Assembly: GCF_014207255.1 (NCBI RefSeq)
Contig: NZ_JACHCZ010000001.1
Location: 1,479,378-1,543,377 of the forward strand
DNA: 64,000 nt
Reading direction: 5' to 3'
Source: Pseudomonas sp. JAI120
GTDB taxonomy: Bacteria; Pseudomonadota; Gammaproteobacteria; Pseudomonadales; Pseudomonadaceae
Position numbers and translations under genes: made by a program. The notes under the pieces are model-generated. The model worked only from the letters and a program-made list of their open reading frames with translations. It was not told the origin of the DNA and searched no databases. Shown here one piece after another: positions 17,560 to 26,293 of the stretch (positions are counted from its first letter, which is position 1; every line of letters begins with the position of its first letter).

Positions 17560-18621
17560 TCAAACGTTAATGCCAACCGCTTTCCAGCCCTCCTTGACCG
17601 CCTTGTGCTCCTCCTTGTTCGCGCCGTAGAGACGGCCGGCGATATCGTAGGTTATACGCGCGAAACGCAAAAAACCCGAGTTCGGCCGCAACCGCGCATC
17701 GCGCAGCGCGTCATACCAGATGCGCCCAGCGCGCTCCCAGGCAAAACCGCCTATCTTCGTCGCCACTTGATAGAACGCATGGTTGGGAATGCCGGAATTG
17801 ATATGCACCCCGCCATTGTCCTCGTAGGTCTGGACAAAATCATCCATATGCCCTGGCTGGGGGTCCTTGCCCAGCAGCTTGTCATCGAACGCCGTACCCG
17901 GGGCCTTCATCGAACGCAGAGCGGTGCCTTTGATCTTCTTGGTGAACAGCCCTTTGCCGATCAACCAGTCGGCGTCCTGGGCCGTTTGCTTCAACGCATA
18001 CTGTTTGATCAGTGAGCCGAACACGTCCGACAGCGACTCGTTCAAGGCACCGGACTGATTGAAATACATCAGCTTGGCTTCGTCCTCGGTGACGCCATGG
18101 GCCAATTCATGGCCAATCACATCGAGGGCCACCGTGAAGCGATTGAATAACTGGTCATCGCCATCACCAAACACCATCTGGGTCGAGTTCCAGAACGCAT
18201 TGTTATAGTTCTGGCCAAAGTGCACGGTGGCATCCAGCGCCATGCCGGCGTCGTCGATGGAGTTGCGGTCGAACACCTCTTCGAAAAAATCGAACGTGGC
18301 GCCCAAGCCGTCATAGGCTTCGTCCACGGCGGCGTCGCCACTGGCGGGCTGGCCTTCACCGCGGATCAGCTTGCCCGGCAGGCTGTCGGTGCCTTCGGCG
18401 CTGTAGATCGAGCGCCGTTTGCCGGCGCCCATCACCAGGGCCATGTGGGCCGGCCCCTTGGCGGGCACTGCGACCATGCGCAGCGAACGGAACGTGCTGT
18501 CCTTGGCGCGGGTGCGCAGCGCGATGTCGCGCTGGGCCTTATCACCGTGACGCGCGATCTGGTCGAGCATATACGGCGGAATCAGGCAGAAAATCGGGTT
18601 GCGGTGGTGGCGATCACACAT
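17560..18621 (-). CDS. Protealysin-like M4 metalloprotease
   Basis: ATG 18621 (MCDRHHRNPIFCLIPPYMLDQIA) with AGGGAG upstream gives 353 residues; an ATG seven codons earlier is less likely. The short N-terminal propeptide with a PPYML-type motif is typical of protealysins and replaces the long thermolysin propeptide. The zinc site is HELAH (about 171-175) with the third ligand Glu in NESLSD (about 195), and the downstream catalytic His lies in HINSGIPNHAF. There is no signal peptide, also typical. It forms a two-gene operon with the emfourin inhibitor. Confidence 0.92.
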   Translation of the reverse strand: MCDRHHRNPIFCLIPPYMLDQIARHGDKAQRDIALRTRAKDSTFRSLRMVAVPAKGPAHMALVMGAGKRRSIYSAEGTDSLPGKLIRGEGQPASGDAAVDEAYDGLGATFDFFEEVFDRNSIDDAGMALDATVHFGQNYNNAFWNSTQMVFGDGDDQLFNRFTVALDVIGHELAHGVTEDEAKLMYFNQSGALNESLSDVFGSLIKQYALKQTAQDADWLIGKGLFTKKIKGTALRSMKAPGTAFDDKLLGKDPQPGHMDDFVQTYEDNGGVHINSGIPNHAFYQVATKIGGFAWERAGRIWYDALRDARLRPNSGFLRFARITYDIAGRLYGANKEEHKAVKEGWKAVGINV

Positions 18622-18750
18622 TGGCTGGCTCCCTGTTGGCATATGGTGTAGCTCCGGTAACCGTTTGAGGATAGCCCCCCAGCGTTACCCCGTGTCATCA
18701 ATTGTCATCAATCCATGTTGCAGTCGTGTTTATCCAAGGAGGACTTACCC

Positions 18751-19680
18751 ATGCCAGCCCGCAAAGCCAAAATCGACCTTTCGCACCGCCCACGACTCGC
18801 CGATCTGCGCCCGTTGATCGCGACCACCCCCACGCTGATGGAGGCCCGGGCGGCGACGCCCCGTGTCACCGCCGCCAAGGATCTAAAGGACCGGCGCGGC
18901 TATGCAGCAGACTTTCTCAGCAGCTTCGTGGTGCCCTGGCCCACCGCCGATGAGGCATTGGCAGATGACGTAGAACCGCTGCGGCTGGACTACACGCATT
19001 TCTCGGTGACGATGTCCCGTTCCCGACGACTGGCGCTCTACGTGGGGGTCAATATCGACGGCGGGCAGCATGTGGAGATAATCCGCAGCAACGACACCTG
19101 GGCCTACGATGGTCGCCTGCCGATCAGCGCGCAGGTGGGTGAAGCGCTTTACACCAACAATGGCCTGGATCGCGGCCACCTGGTACGGCGCCAGGACCCC
19201 AACTGGGGCGACGAGGCAAAAACAGCCAACCTCGACACCTTTCATTTCACCAACTGCTCGCCGCAGATGAGCGGGTTCAACCAGAAGACCTGGCTGGAAC
19301 TGGAAGACTACATCCTCAATAACACGCAACGTTGGAAAGCCCGGGCAACGGTGTTCAGCGGCCCGGTGTTCGCCGACGATGACCGCGTCTACCGAGGTAT
19401 CAAAATCCCCAAGGCGTTCTGGAAAGTGGTGGCCTACCTCAGCGATGACGGCAAACCCTCTGCCAGTGCCTATATGATCGACCAAAGCCGCGAACTGGGT
19501 CAGCTCGACCTGATGTTCGGCCAGGTCAGGACCTACCAGCGGAGCGTGATCCAGATCGAACAATTGACCGGCATCCGCTTCGCCAACCTGGCGGACTACG
19601 ACGGCTTCAGCAACGAAGAGCGCGCCACAGGCACGCGAATTGAAGCGCTGATCCGGGGCCCCGAGGATATTCGTCTCTGA
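18751..19680 (+). CDS. DNA/RNA non-specific endonuclease (EndoG/NUC1 type)
   Basis: ATG 18751 follows AAGGAGGA with ideal spacing, giving 309 residues. The betabetaalpha-metal motif is DRGHLVRRQDPNWG with general-base His, and the metal-binding Asn lies in FTNCSPQMSGFNQKTWLELEDYI. The N-terminal 80 residues are not part of the nuclease core and there is no Sec signal. Such enzymes cut DNA and RNA without sequence preference. It is divergent from the protease operon. With no inhibitor gene beside it, its toxicity must be controlled by export or by expression. Confidence 0.88.
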   Translation: MPARKAKIDLSHRPRLADLRPLIATTPTLMEARAATPRVTAAKDLKDRRGYAADFLSSFVVPWPTADEALADDVEPLRLDYTHFSVTMSRSRRLALYVGVNIDGGQHVEIIRSNDTWAYDGRLPISAQVGEALYTNNGLDRGHLVRRQDPNWGDEAKTANLDTFHFTNCSPQMSGFNQKTWLELEDYILNNTQRWKARATVFSGPVFADDDRVYRGIKIPKAFWKVVAYLSDDGKPSASAYMIDQSRELGQLDLMFGQVRTYQRSVIQIEQLTGIRFANLADYDGFSNEERATGTRIEALIRGPEDIRL

Positions 19681-19730
19681 CTGGGCGCCCCTCGGGCTGT
19701 ATCGTCTCGCCCTAATCAACTACCATACCG

Positions 19731-19905
19731 CGCCGGTTCCCGAACGGGACTAATAGGGAATCCGAAGCGCGGTATGCCGCGTCAATCGGAACTGCCCCCG
19801 CAACTGTAGATGCCGAGCCTGCTCCCCACTGCCACTGGACCGCGTCCGGGAAGGCCGGAGCGTGGCGACGACGCATCAGTCAGGAGACCTGCCGGCCCAG
19901 TAATC
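19731..19905 (+). ncRNA. Cobalamin riboswitch
   Basis: Conserved B12-riboswitch segments occur in order: GGTTCCCGAACGGGACTAATAGG, AACTGCCCCCGCAACTG, GCCACTGGACC...GGGAAGGCC and CAGTCAGGAGACCTGCCGG. It lies about 120 bases upstream of the BtuF-type gene and reads the same way, so it should lower expression when cobalamin is present. Confidence 0.95.
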
Positions 19906-20024
19906 ACTAACCGGCGGGGTGTCCGGGAAGGACATCCTTGCCTGCCCGTTCGGCAGCGTTCGAGGGCGTATTTCCGAACCGTACCTCCCCTGTTTCCACG
20001 TACGGTTCTCACGGAGATTGCCTC

Positions 20025-21035
20025 ATGCTGCCACGCGTTACCGCCCTGATCAGCGGCCTGGGTTTCTGCGCCCTGGCCCACGCCGCCCCCACGCATTACC
20101 CGCTGACCCTGGAAAACTGCGGCAGCACCCTCACCTTCCAGCAGGCGCCCGCGCGCAGCGTGACCATCGGCCAGGCCGCCACCGAAATGCTCTATGCCCT
20201 CGGTGTGGCTGACCGCGTGGTCGGCACCTCGCTGTGGTTCAACAGCGTGTTGCCGCAGTTCAAGGCACAGAACGACAGCATCGAGCGCCTGGCCAACAAC
20301 GAGCCCAGCTTTGAAGCGGTGATCGCCAAGCGCCCGCAACTGGTGGCCGCCGAGCTGGAATGGGTGGTGGGCCCGCAAGGCGTGGTCGGTACCCGCGAGC
20401 AGTTTCACGAACTGAAGATCCCCACCTACCTGCTGCCCTCCGACTGCGAAGGCAAGGACAACCTGGTGGGCGCCGACGGCACGCGATTGGAGCCGTTCCG
20501 TATCGAGACGATCTACAAGAGCATCAGCCAACTGGCGCAGATTTTCGACGTACAGGATCGCGGCCAACACCTGAACGACGCGCTCAAGGCGCGCCTGGCC
20601 AAATCCGTGGCCACCGTGCAGAGCAAAGGCCTCAAGCAGGCGAGCGCGCTGGTGTGGTTTTCCAGCGCCGAAATGGCCAGCGACCCGTACGTGGCCGGCC
20701 ACAAGGGCATTCCCGAATTCATGCTCGAAACCCTCGGCCTGCACAATGTGGTGCAGTCCGATGAAGAGTGGCCCGCCGTCGGCTGGGAAACCCTCGCCAA
20801 GGCCAACCCGACCTTCCTGGTGATCGCCCGCATGGACCGACGCCGCTACCCCGCCGACGACCATGAAAAGAAACTCGCCTTCCTGCGCAGCGACCCGGTC
20901 ACGCGCAACATGGACGCGGTAAAAAACAACCGCATCATCATCCTCGACGCCCTGGCGCTGCAGGCCAGCATCCGCACGTTCGATGGCCTGGAACAACTGG
21001 CCACGGCCATCGACGGCTACGACCTGCCGAAATGA
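20025..21035 (+). CDS. Cobalamin/corrinoid ABC transporter substrate-binding protein
   Basis: The 336-residue protein starts at ATG 20025 (GGAG upstream). A signal peptide of about 21 residues (MLPRVTALISGLGFCALAHA) sends it to the periplasm. The rest is a FecB/BtuF-type binding fold (ARSVTIGQAATEMLYALGVADRVVGTS; later AVKNNRIIILDALALQASIRTFDGLEQL). The upstream riboswitch points to a cobalamin-related ligand. It overlaps the permease gene by four bases (ATGA). Confidence 0.88.
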   Translation: MLPRVTALISGLGFCALAHAAPTHYPLTLENCGSTLTFQQAPARSVTIGQAATEMLYALGVADRVVGTSLWFNSVLPQFKAQNDSIERLANNEPSFEAVIAKRPQLVAAELEWVVGPQGVVGTREQFHELKIPTYLLPSDCEGKDNLVGADGTRLEPFRIETIYKSISQLAQIFDVQDRGQHLNDALKARLAKSVATVQSKGLKQASALVWFSSAEMASDPYVAGHKGIPEFMLETLGLHNVVQSDEEWPAVGWETLAKANPTFLVIARMDRRRYPADDHEKKLAFLRSDPVTRNMDAVKNNRIIILDALALQASIRTFDGLEQLATAIDGYDLPK

Positions 21036-22036
21036 TCCGGACCTTACTCGCCCTGGCGCTATTGCTGATCGCCGTGCTCGCCGGCGTGGCCATCGGCGAA
21101 ACCGCCATCTCGCCCCAGGTGGTGCTGCAGGTGCTCGCCAACAAACTGTGGGCGGCCGGTTACGTGCTGGACCCGATCGATGAAGGCGTGGTGTGGAACT
21201 ACCGCCTCACCCGCGCCCTGGTTGCCGCCGCCTGCGGGGCCGGGCTGGCGACCTGTGGGGTGATTTTGCAGTCGTTGCTGCGCAACCCATTGGCTGATCC
21301 GTACCTGCTGGGCATCAGCGCCGGGGCTTCGACCGGCGCGGTGTTGGTGGCGTTGATGGGCGTGGGCGGCGGGCTGGTTTCACTGTCGGCCGGCGCCTTT
21401 GTCGGCGCGATGGCGGCGTTTGCGCTGGTGATCCTGCTCGCACGGGCCAGTGGTTCATCCAGCGGCACCGGGCAGATCATCCTCGCGGGCATCGCCGGGT
21501 CGCAGCTGTTCAATGCGCTCACCGCATTCCTGATCACCAAGTCGGCCAGCTCCGAACAGGCCCGCGGCATCATGTTCTGGCTGCTGGGCAACCTCAGCGG
21601 CGTGCGCTGGCCGTCGGTGTGGCTGGCGGTGCCGGTGGCGGTCACCGGCCTGGTGGTGTGCCTGTGGCATCGTCGTGCGTTGGATGCATTTACCTTCGGC
21701 AGCGACTCGGCGGCGTCCCTGGGCATCCCCGTGCGCCGTGTGCAGTTTGTGCTGGTGGGGTGCGCGGCGCTGGTGACGGCGGTGATGGTGTCGATTGTGG
21801 GCTCCATTGGCTTTGTCGGCCTGGTGATCCCCCACGCGGTGCGCCTGCTGCTCGGCACCGGGCATTCGCGCCTGCTGCCCGCCAGTGCGCTGGGCGGGGC
21901 GTTATTTTTGATTGCGGCCGATGTGTTGTCGCGCACCTTGATTAAGGGCCAGGTGATTCCGGTCGGCGTGGTGACGGCACTGGTCGGCGCGCCGGTGTTT
22001 GCACTGATCCTGATTGGCCGGAGGAATGCGCGATGA
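21032..22036 (+). CDS. ABC transporter permease, FecCD/BtuC family
   Basis: The 334-residue inner-membrane permease has about ten hydrophobic helices, with the family blocks RLTRALVAAACGAGLATCGVILQSLLRNPLADPYLLG and GSIGFVGLVIPHAVRLLLG (the ATPase-contact loop). Start and stop overlap with both neighbours (ATGA), so translation is coupled. It completes a BtuFCD-type importer. Confidence 0.92.
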   Translation: MIRTLLALALLLIAVLAGVAIGETAISPQVVLQVLANKLWAAGYVLDPIDEGVVWNYRLTRALVAAACGAGLATCGVILQSLLRNPLADPYLLGISAGASTGAVLVALMGVGGGLVSLSAGAFVGAMAAFALVILLARASGSSSGTGQIILAGIAGSQLFNALTAFLITKSASSEQARGIMFWLLGNLSGVRWPSVWLAVPVAVTGLVVCLWHRRALDAFTFGSDSAASLGIPVRRVQFVLVGCAALVTAVMVSIVGSIGFVGLVIPHAVRLLLGTGHSRLLPASALGGALFLIAADVLSRTLIKGQVIPVGVVTALVGAPVFALILIGRRNAR

Positions 22037-22797
22037 GCGTACTGAGTTGCACCGGCCTGGGCTTCAAGGTGCGTGAGGCGGAATTGCTGCGCGATATCCA
22101 CCTGGAGGTTCAGTTGGGTGAAACCCTGGGGATCGTCGGGCCGAACGGCTCCGGCAAATCCACCCTGCTCAAACTGCTCGCCGGCTTGCGCACACCGGCC
22201 AGCGGCGACGTGCGCCTGGGCGGCCACCGCCTGGGTGACCTGTCCCGCCGTGCCATCGCACAACAGGTGGCGGTGGTGGAACAACAGGCCGACACCGACG
22301 ACGCCATCCGCGTGTTCGACGCCGTCGCGCTGGGCCGTACACCCTGGCTGTCGGCGCTGAGCCCGTGGTCCGGCGAAGACGACGCCATCGTGCGCCAGGC
22401 CCTGCATGATGTGGACGCCACCCACCTGAGCCACCGCGCCTGGCGCAGCCTCTCCGGCGGCGAGCGCCAGCGCGTACACATCGCCCGCGCCCTGGCGCAA
22501 CGGCCGCAGATCCTGTTACTGGATGAGCCGACCAATCACCTGGACATCCAGCATCAACTGGCGATTTTGAAAGGCGTGCAAGGATTGCCGGTGACCACCC
22601 TCATCGCCCTGCATGATCTGAATCAAGCGCTGACCTGTGATCGCCTGGCCGTGCTGGATCGTGGGCGCCTGGTAGCGCTGGGCACGCCACTGGACGTGCT
22701 GACGCCGGAGCGCTTGCAGGAGACATTCGGGGTGCAGGCGCATTACCTGACGGACCCGTTTGATGGGGCGCAGATACTGCGGTTGCGGTCTAACTGA
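22033..22797 (+). CDS. ABC transporter ATP-binding protein, BtuD-like
   Basis: The 254-residue ATPase has Walker A GPNGSGKST, Q-loop EQQ region, signature LSGGERQR, Walker B ILLLDEPT and switch His in ALHDL. It overlaps the permease gene by four bases and is the last gene under the cobalamin riboswitch. It energises import from the cytoplasmic face. Confidence 0.92.
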   Translation: MSVLSCTGLGFKVREAELLRDIHLEVQLGETLGIVGPNGSGKSTLLKLLAGLRTPASGDVRLGGHRLGDLSRRAIAQQVAVVEQQADTDDAIRVFDAVALGRTPWLSALSPWSGEDDAIVRQALHDVDATHLSHRAWRSLSGGERQRVHIARALAQRPQILLLDEPTNHLDIQHQLAILKGVQGLPVTTLIALHDLNQALTCDRLAVLDRGRLVALGTPLDVLTPERLQETFGVQAHYLTDPFDGAQILRLRSN

Positions 22798-22926
22798 ACA
22801 CGCCGAGCTCCTAATGTGGGAGGGGCGGTGTGCCAGTCGACATTTGCTTCAACTGACAGACTGCTATCGGGCATAGGTATATAGACACCGTTGGCTCAAC
22901 GCCGAACGCCCGGCAGATAGGGCTGT

Positions 22927-23061
22927 TGTGGCGAGCGGGCTTGTCCCGCGTTGGGCTGCGTAGCAGCCCCAAAACCAGTCTATACAGAGTGTCTGATACA
23001 CCGCGTTCTTCTTGACTGGGGCTGCTACGCAGCCCAACGCGGGACAAGCCCGCTCGCCACA
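22927..23061. repeat. Large perfect inverted repeat (44-bp arms), REP/BIME-like
   Basis: Arms 22927-22970 and 23018-23061 are perfect reverse complements over 44 bp, starting TGTGGCGAGCGGGCTTGTCC and ending in GCAGCCCC, with a 47-bp spacer. A related single copy is at 30472-30520. It fills the 306-base gap after the ABC operon, next to the truncated DUF1203 gene. Confidence 0.9.
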
Positions 23062-23103
23062 GGGAGATTTGTCAGTGTCTGAAAGTTGTGGAGATACCTA
23101 GGG

Positions 23104-23310
23104 CTATCGGCCCCCCTCCCACATTGGATCTAAATTGAGCAACAGCACGCTCTGCCCAACCTGCGCATCTTTCATCTCTATGCGGTCAGGAAAACCTGGG
23201 TGACGGTCGACTCGGTAACGCTTGATCCCACGCGCGGCAAGCTCATCGTCGGGCAAACCAAACACACTGAGAAATGGATCGGGAGCAAGGCCCGTAATGC
23301 GAAAGTTCAT
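23104..23310 (-). pseudogene. Truncated DUF1203 protein, N-terminal fragment
   Basis: The first 59 residues (MNFRITGLAPDPFLSVFGLP ... IEMKDAQVGQSVLLLN) match the N-terminus of DUF1203 proteins as I know them, which are much longer. The frame then runs into REP sequence (LDPMWEGGR, from GATCCAATGTGGGAGGGGG) and stops. The 3' part of the gene is therefore lost and replaced by a repeat element. Confidence 0.7.
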
Positions 23311-23385
23311 GGAGGGCGCCTCTTAGGAGAGCCCTATGAGACGAGCACCTGGACAGCGGTGGCTATCCGATTCTTGCGGGGATAT

Positions 23386-23838
23386 TCACGGGCGGCTGGC
23401 TCGCTCGTAGCAAAGGTAGTCGTTGGAACCTGTGCCCACACAGACAAACCCGGCGCGCTCATACATCAGCCGGGCAGGGTTATCGGAACGTACACTCAAC
23501 CGCAACTTCAGGAAGTCATTCTGCCCAGCCGCCGCCGCGTAAGCGTTCAGCAACGTTCGACCGATCCCCTGGCGTCGGTAAGCTTCACTGACGTTGATCG
23601 TACAAAGCTCGGCAAACCCCTCCTCTGCCGTCCACAGCGAATAACCGGCGAACTGCCCGTCCAGCATCGCAATCGTCAACCGTTCGAAGTTATCGACCCA
23701 GCGCGTGAGGTGGCGCTCCAACTGGAGCCGCCAGGCTGCTTCGTGGTCAGGCTCCCAGCGCCGGATGTAATCCTGCTCTCCCCGATAGATCGACGGCAGA
23801 TCGGTCACCGTCGCCGGCCTCAACGTCAGCGCGTTCAT
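23386..23838 (-). CDS. GNAT-family N-acetyltransferase
   Basis: The 150-residue single GNAT domain has the acetyl-CoA motif RRQGIGRTLLNAYAAAA, preceded by the beta-bulge strand AELCTINVSEAY. The C-terminal strand is LRLSVRSDNPARLMYERAGFV. Substrate unknown. Its ATG overlaps the stop of an upstream open segment in an ATGA arrangement. Confidence 0.85.
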   Translation of the reverse strand: MNALTLRPATVTDLPSIYRGEQDYIRRWEPDHEAAWRLQLERHLTRWVDNFERLTIAMLDGQFAGYSLWTAEEGFAELCTINVSEAYRRQGIGRTLLNAYAAAAGQNDFLKLRLSVRSDNPARLMYERAGFVCVGTGSNDYLCYERASRP

Positions 23839-24085
23839 TCCCGCAACTCACACACAGCACTGCCCTTCATACCGGAGGCATGCACGCTCACATGGCGCAC
23901 TGAAAAACCGGGCTTTTCGACGAGTTTCCTCTCTTCCCACGCCCCACCGCTGGCAACCTGATAACCAATGGCGCCGTCCGCTTGCCAGGTCAGGCGCAAG
24001 GTGTATACGCCGCGTTGGTCGGGTGTCCGATGGAAGATCGTGGGGATGGCACTCGATTTGGAAAATAAGCGCCGCCTGCCTGGGG
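23835..24085 (-). pseudogene. Open C-terminal segment without a start codon
   Basis: A minus-strand frame stays open for about 80 codons between the esterase gene and the GNAT gene and ends at TGA overlapping the GNAT ATG. It has no ATG, GTG or TTG start. Its translation (...IFHRTPDQRGVYTLRLTWQ..., IGYQVASGGAWEERKLV...) looks protein-like. It is probably the tail of a gene whose 5' part was lost when the esterase gene was joined here. Family not recognised. Confidence 0.4.
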
Positions 24086-24090
24086 AGAAC

Positions 24091-25014
24091 TCACTTTTCT
24101 CCCTCGACGTGCTTCGTTATCCACTTGCGGCTGCAAGCAAGCACGCCATCGGCCATCGCCACCGGAAAATGAATAAACCCATGGGCCGACTCCGGTAACA
24201 GGTGTACTTCCGCCCTGGGCCACCGCTCTGCAATCAACAGCGTGTCATCCTTGAGCGGGTCCAACTCCCCCACAAACATCAACGCCGGGGGCAGCCCTTC
24301 AAAGTCACCATACAACGGCGACAACGGCGGCTGCCGGCGCTCATCATCACTCAGCCCCGGCGTGAGCATGCGCAACGCCTCCACCATCCCCGGCCCATCC
24401 AAAAGCAACGTCTCCGGCCCGGCAGCGCGTACGCTCGGTGTACCGGCCAGATCATAAACGCCGTAGTACAACACCGCGCCGCTTATACGTTTGAGCAGTT
24501 CAGGCCATTGCTTGAGGGCCAGCAACGTCGCCGCCGCCAGATGCCCACCGGCCGACTCACCGACGACAATGACCGGCAGGCCGGCAAACTCATCGGCACT
24601 GAGCAACCAACGCGCAGCGGCCAAACAATCCGCCATCAGCCCCTCGACCGGCGTGTCGACCGCCAACCGATAATCCACCGACACCACCACCACGTCGCAT
24701 GCGCGCACCATGCCCAGGTTGAGGTCGTCGTCCATCTGCGCATTGCCGATCACCCAGCCGCCGCCGTGGATATCCAGCACCACGCCCTTGGGCTTGCCGC
24801 TTGGCCGCAGGATGCGCACGGGGACGTTGTCGACAACCCTGCTTTCAGCCGGTGTGGCGCGCTTGAGCGTTTGACTGACGCGTAGCAGCGCCTGGATCAA
24901 CCGCGGCGTGATCCGGTTGCGGATCTTGAAGCGCGGCAGCCAGGCGAGCTTCTGATTGAAGCGGCGCATCTGGGCCAGTTCCGCCTCGCTGGCGGGCCAA
25001 GGTTGGTGGGCCAT
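24091..25014 (-). CDS. Alpha/beta hydrolase, hormone-sensitive-lipase type esterase
   Basis: The 307-residue protein carries the HSL oxyanion motif HGGGWVIG, the nucleophile motif GESAGGH, Asp in VGELDPLKDD and His in SAHGFIHF. It would hydrolyse short acyl esters in the cytoplasm. Its ATG overlaps the stop of the upstream tspO gene by one base (TGATG), so translation is coupled. Confidence 0.9.
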   Translation of the reverse strand: MAHQPWPASEAELAQMRRFNQKLAWLPRFKIRNRITPRLIQALLRVSQTLKRATPAESRVVDNVPVRILRPSGKPKGVVLDIHGGGWVIGNAQMDDDLNLGMVRACDVVVVSVDYRLAVDTPVEGLMADCLAAARWLLSADEFAGLPVIVVGESAGGHLAAATLLALKQWPELLKRISGAVLYYGVYDLAGTPSVRAAGPETLLLDGPGMVEALRMLTPGLSDDERRQPPLSPLYGDFEGLPPALMFVGELDPLKDDTLLIAERWPRAEVHLLPESAHGFIHFPVAMADGVLACSRKWITKHVEGEK

Positions 25015-25454
25015 CAGCGGTTATTGCGCAGGATCGAGAAATTCAACGCCGCCGCCACACACAGCCACGCCAGGTACGGGAACAGGATCAAGCCGGTGAT
25101 CAGGTCCAGGCGCACGGCCAATACCACCATGGCGGCGACGGTGATCCACAGCAGCACGATGATCACCATCCCGGCGAGCACGCGATGCGCGCCGAAAAAC
25201 ACCGGTGTCCACAAGGTATTCAGTGCAATTTGCGCGGCCCACAGCGCCAGCACCATTTGGCTGCCGGGGATCAGGCTCAAGCGATAACCGGCCCAGGCCA
25301 GCAGCAGGTAAATGATCGTCCACGCGACCGGAAACAGCCAATTAGGCGGAGTGAATCTGGGTTTAACCAGGGATTCGTACCAGGCGCCGGGCTTGAAAAT
25401 AATGCCGGTACTGGCAGCGGCGGCGCAGGCTAGCAGGAAGATAAAGAAAGTCAT
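25014..25454 (-). CDS. tspO: TspO/MBR family membrane protein
   Basis: The start is ATG 25454 (MTFFIFLLACAAAASTGIIFKPGAWYESL), giving 146 residues. Five transmembrane helices and the motifs KPxFTPPNWLFPVAWT and ALNTLWTPVFFG are those of the tryptophan-rich sensory (peripheral benzodiazepine receptor) family, which binds porphyrins. It is coupled to the esterase gene downstream. Confidence 0.9.
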   Translation of the reverse strand: MTFFIFLLACAAAASTGIIFKPGAWYESLVKPRFTPPNWLFPVAWTIIYLLLAWAGYRLSLIPGSQMVLALWAAQIALNTLWTPVFFGAHRVLAGMVIIVLLWITVAAMVVLAVRLDLITGLILFPYLAWLCVAAALNFSILRNNR

Positions 25455-25588
25455 CGTCTGTCCTTGGCGGAAGTGGTTTGAATCTTGGACGTGCAGCACC
25501 CACGTAAAAGTTCAGCGTAAATCAACGGTAGGGGCGAGCTTGCTCGCGAAAATCACCAACGATAACGCAGCGCCCCCAGCCAAAGCAT

Positions 25589-26158
25589 TCAGGCGTCCCC
25601 ACCCCCAACAATCCTCAGCCAAGGCCACCGAGCCTGATAACTGCGCGCCTTCTGCTCAAACAACGCCTGCTCCGGATGCAACGGGTTAATCCGCAAAATC
25701 CCCTGCTCCACATCGTCCAACCCATACGGCGTATACACCTCGCCCGTGGCAATCTCCAAGCCGATGCACGTACCGGCCACCAGATAACGATCGACCCCGT
25801 CGCGGGCCGAACGCAACTGCGGATAAGGCCGCCCAAAGCGCTGACCGTACCAAAGGTGCACCCGCGCCTGGTTCTTGACCTCGACATTGACACCCAGGTC
25901 TTTGAACAGTTCGTCCGCCGCACGAATCACCGCGTCTTCCGCCTCGTAGGACACGTCGGTATCGAAGTAAAAAACGTCGTAGTCCTTCACGCCCTGATCG
26001 GCAGGCAGACTCGCCTGATGGTTCCATACCGCCTGGAACAGGCAACCCGCCGTGAGCATGCACTGGTCCACCCCGAGGTCAGGCAGGCGCGCAGTGATTT
26101 CGGCGTTAATGGGGTTGGCCATGGCCAGTTCGAGCAGGGTTTCGACAGTCAATGTCAT
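25589..26158 (-). CDS. Nucleotidyltransferase-like protein (DUF925 / NTP_transf_6)
   Basis: The 189-residue protein matches the NTP_transf_6 family: LTAGCLFQAVWN near residue 35, then KDYDVFYFDTDVSYEAED (the DxD-type metal site of the polymerase-beta fold) and VHLWYGQRFGRPYP. The biological role is unknown for the family. It is divergent from chrA with a 135-base shared upstream region. Confidence 0.82.
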   Translation of the reverse strand: MTLTVETLLELAMANPINAEITARLPDLGVDQCMLTAGCLFQAVWNHQASLPADQGVKDYDVFYFDTDVSYEAEDAVIRAADELFKDLGVNVEVKNQARVHLWYGQRFGRPYPQLRSARDGVDRYLVAGTCIGLEIATGEVYTPYGLDDVEQGILRINPLHPEQALFEQKARSYQARWPWLRIVGGGDA

Positions 26159-26293
26159 GCTGGCTCCTTCGTCATCGGTACGGTCCTGGGGAGCAACGGT
26201 ACAACATTGAGCGCTGTCGCTGGCGCCTCTTCTTCACGTCATCAAAATTCGCTAAGGTGCCTCGATGCCCTGCCCTCATCGAGACCGACCACC

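Noticed and set aside
25676..26293. N-terminal extension of the chrA frame by about 200 codons
   Set aside because: The extension is antisense to the nucleotidyltransferase gene and lacks CHR homology; the protein most likely starts at TTG 26294.
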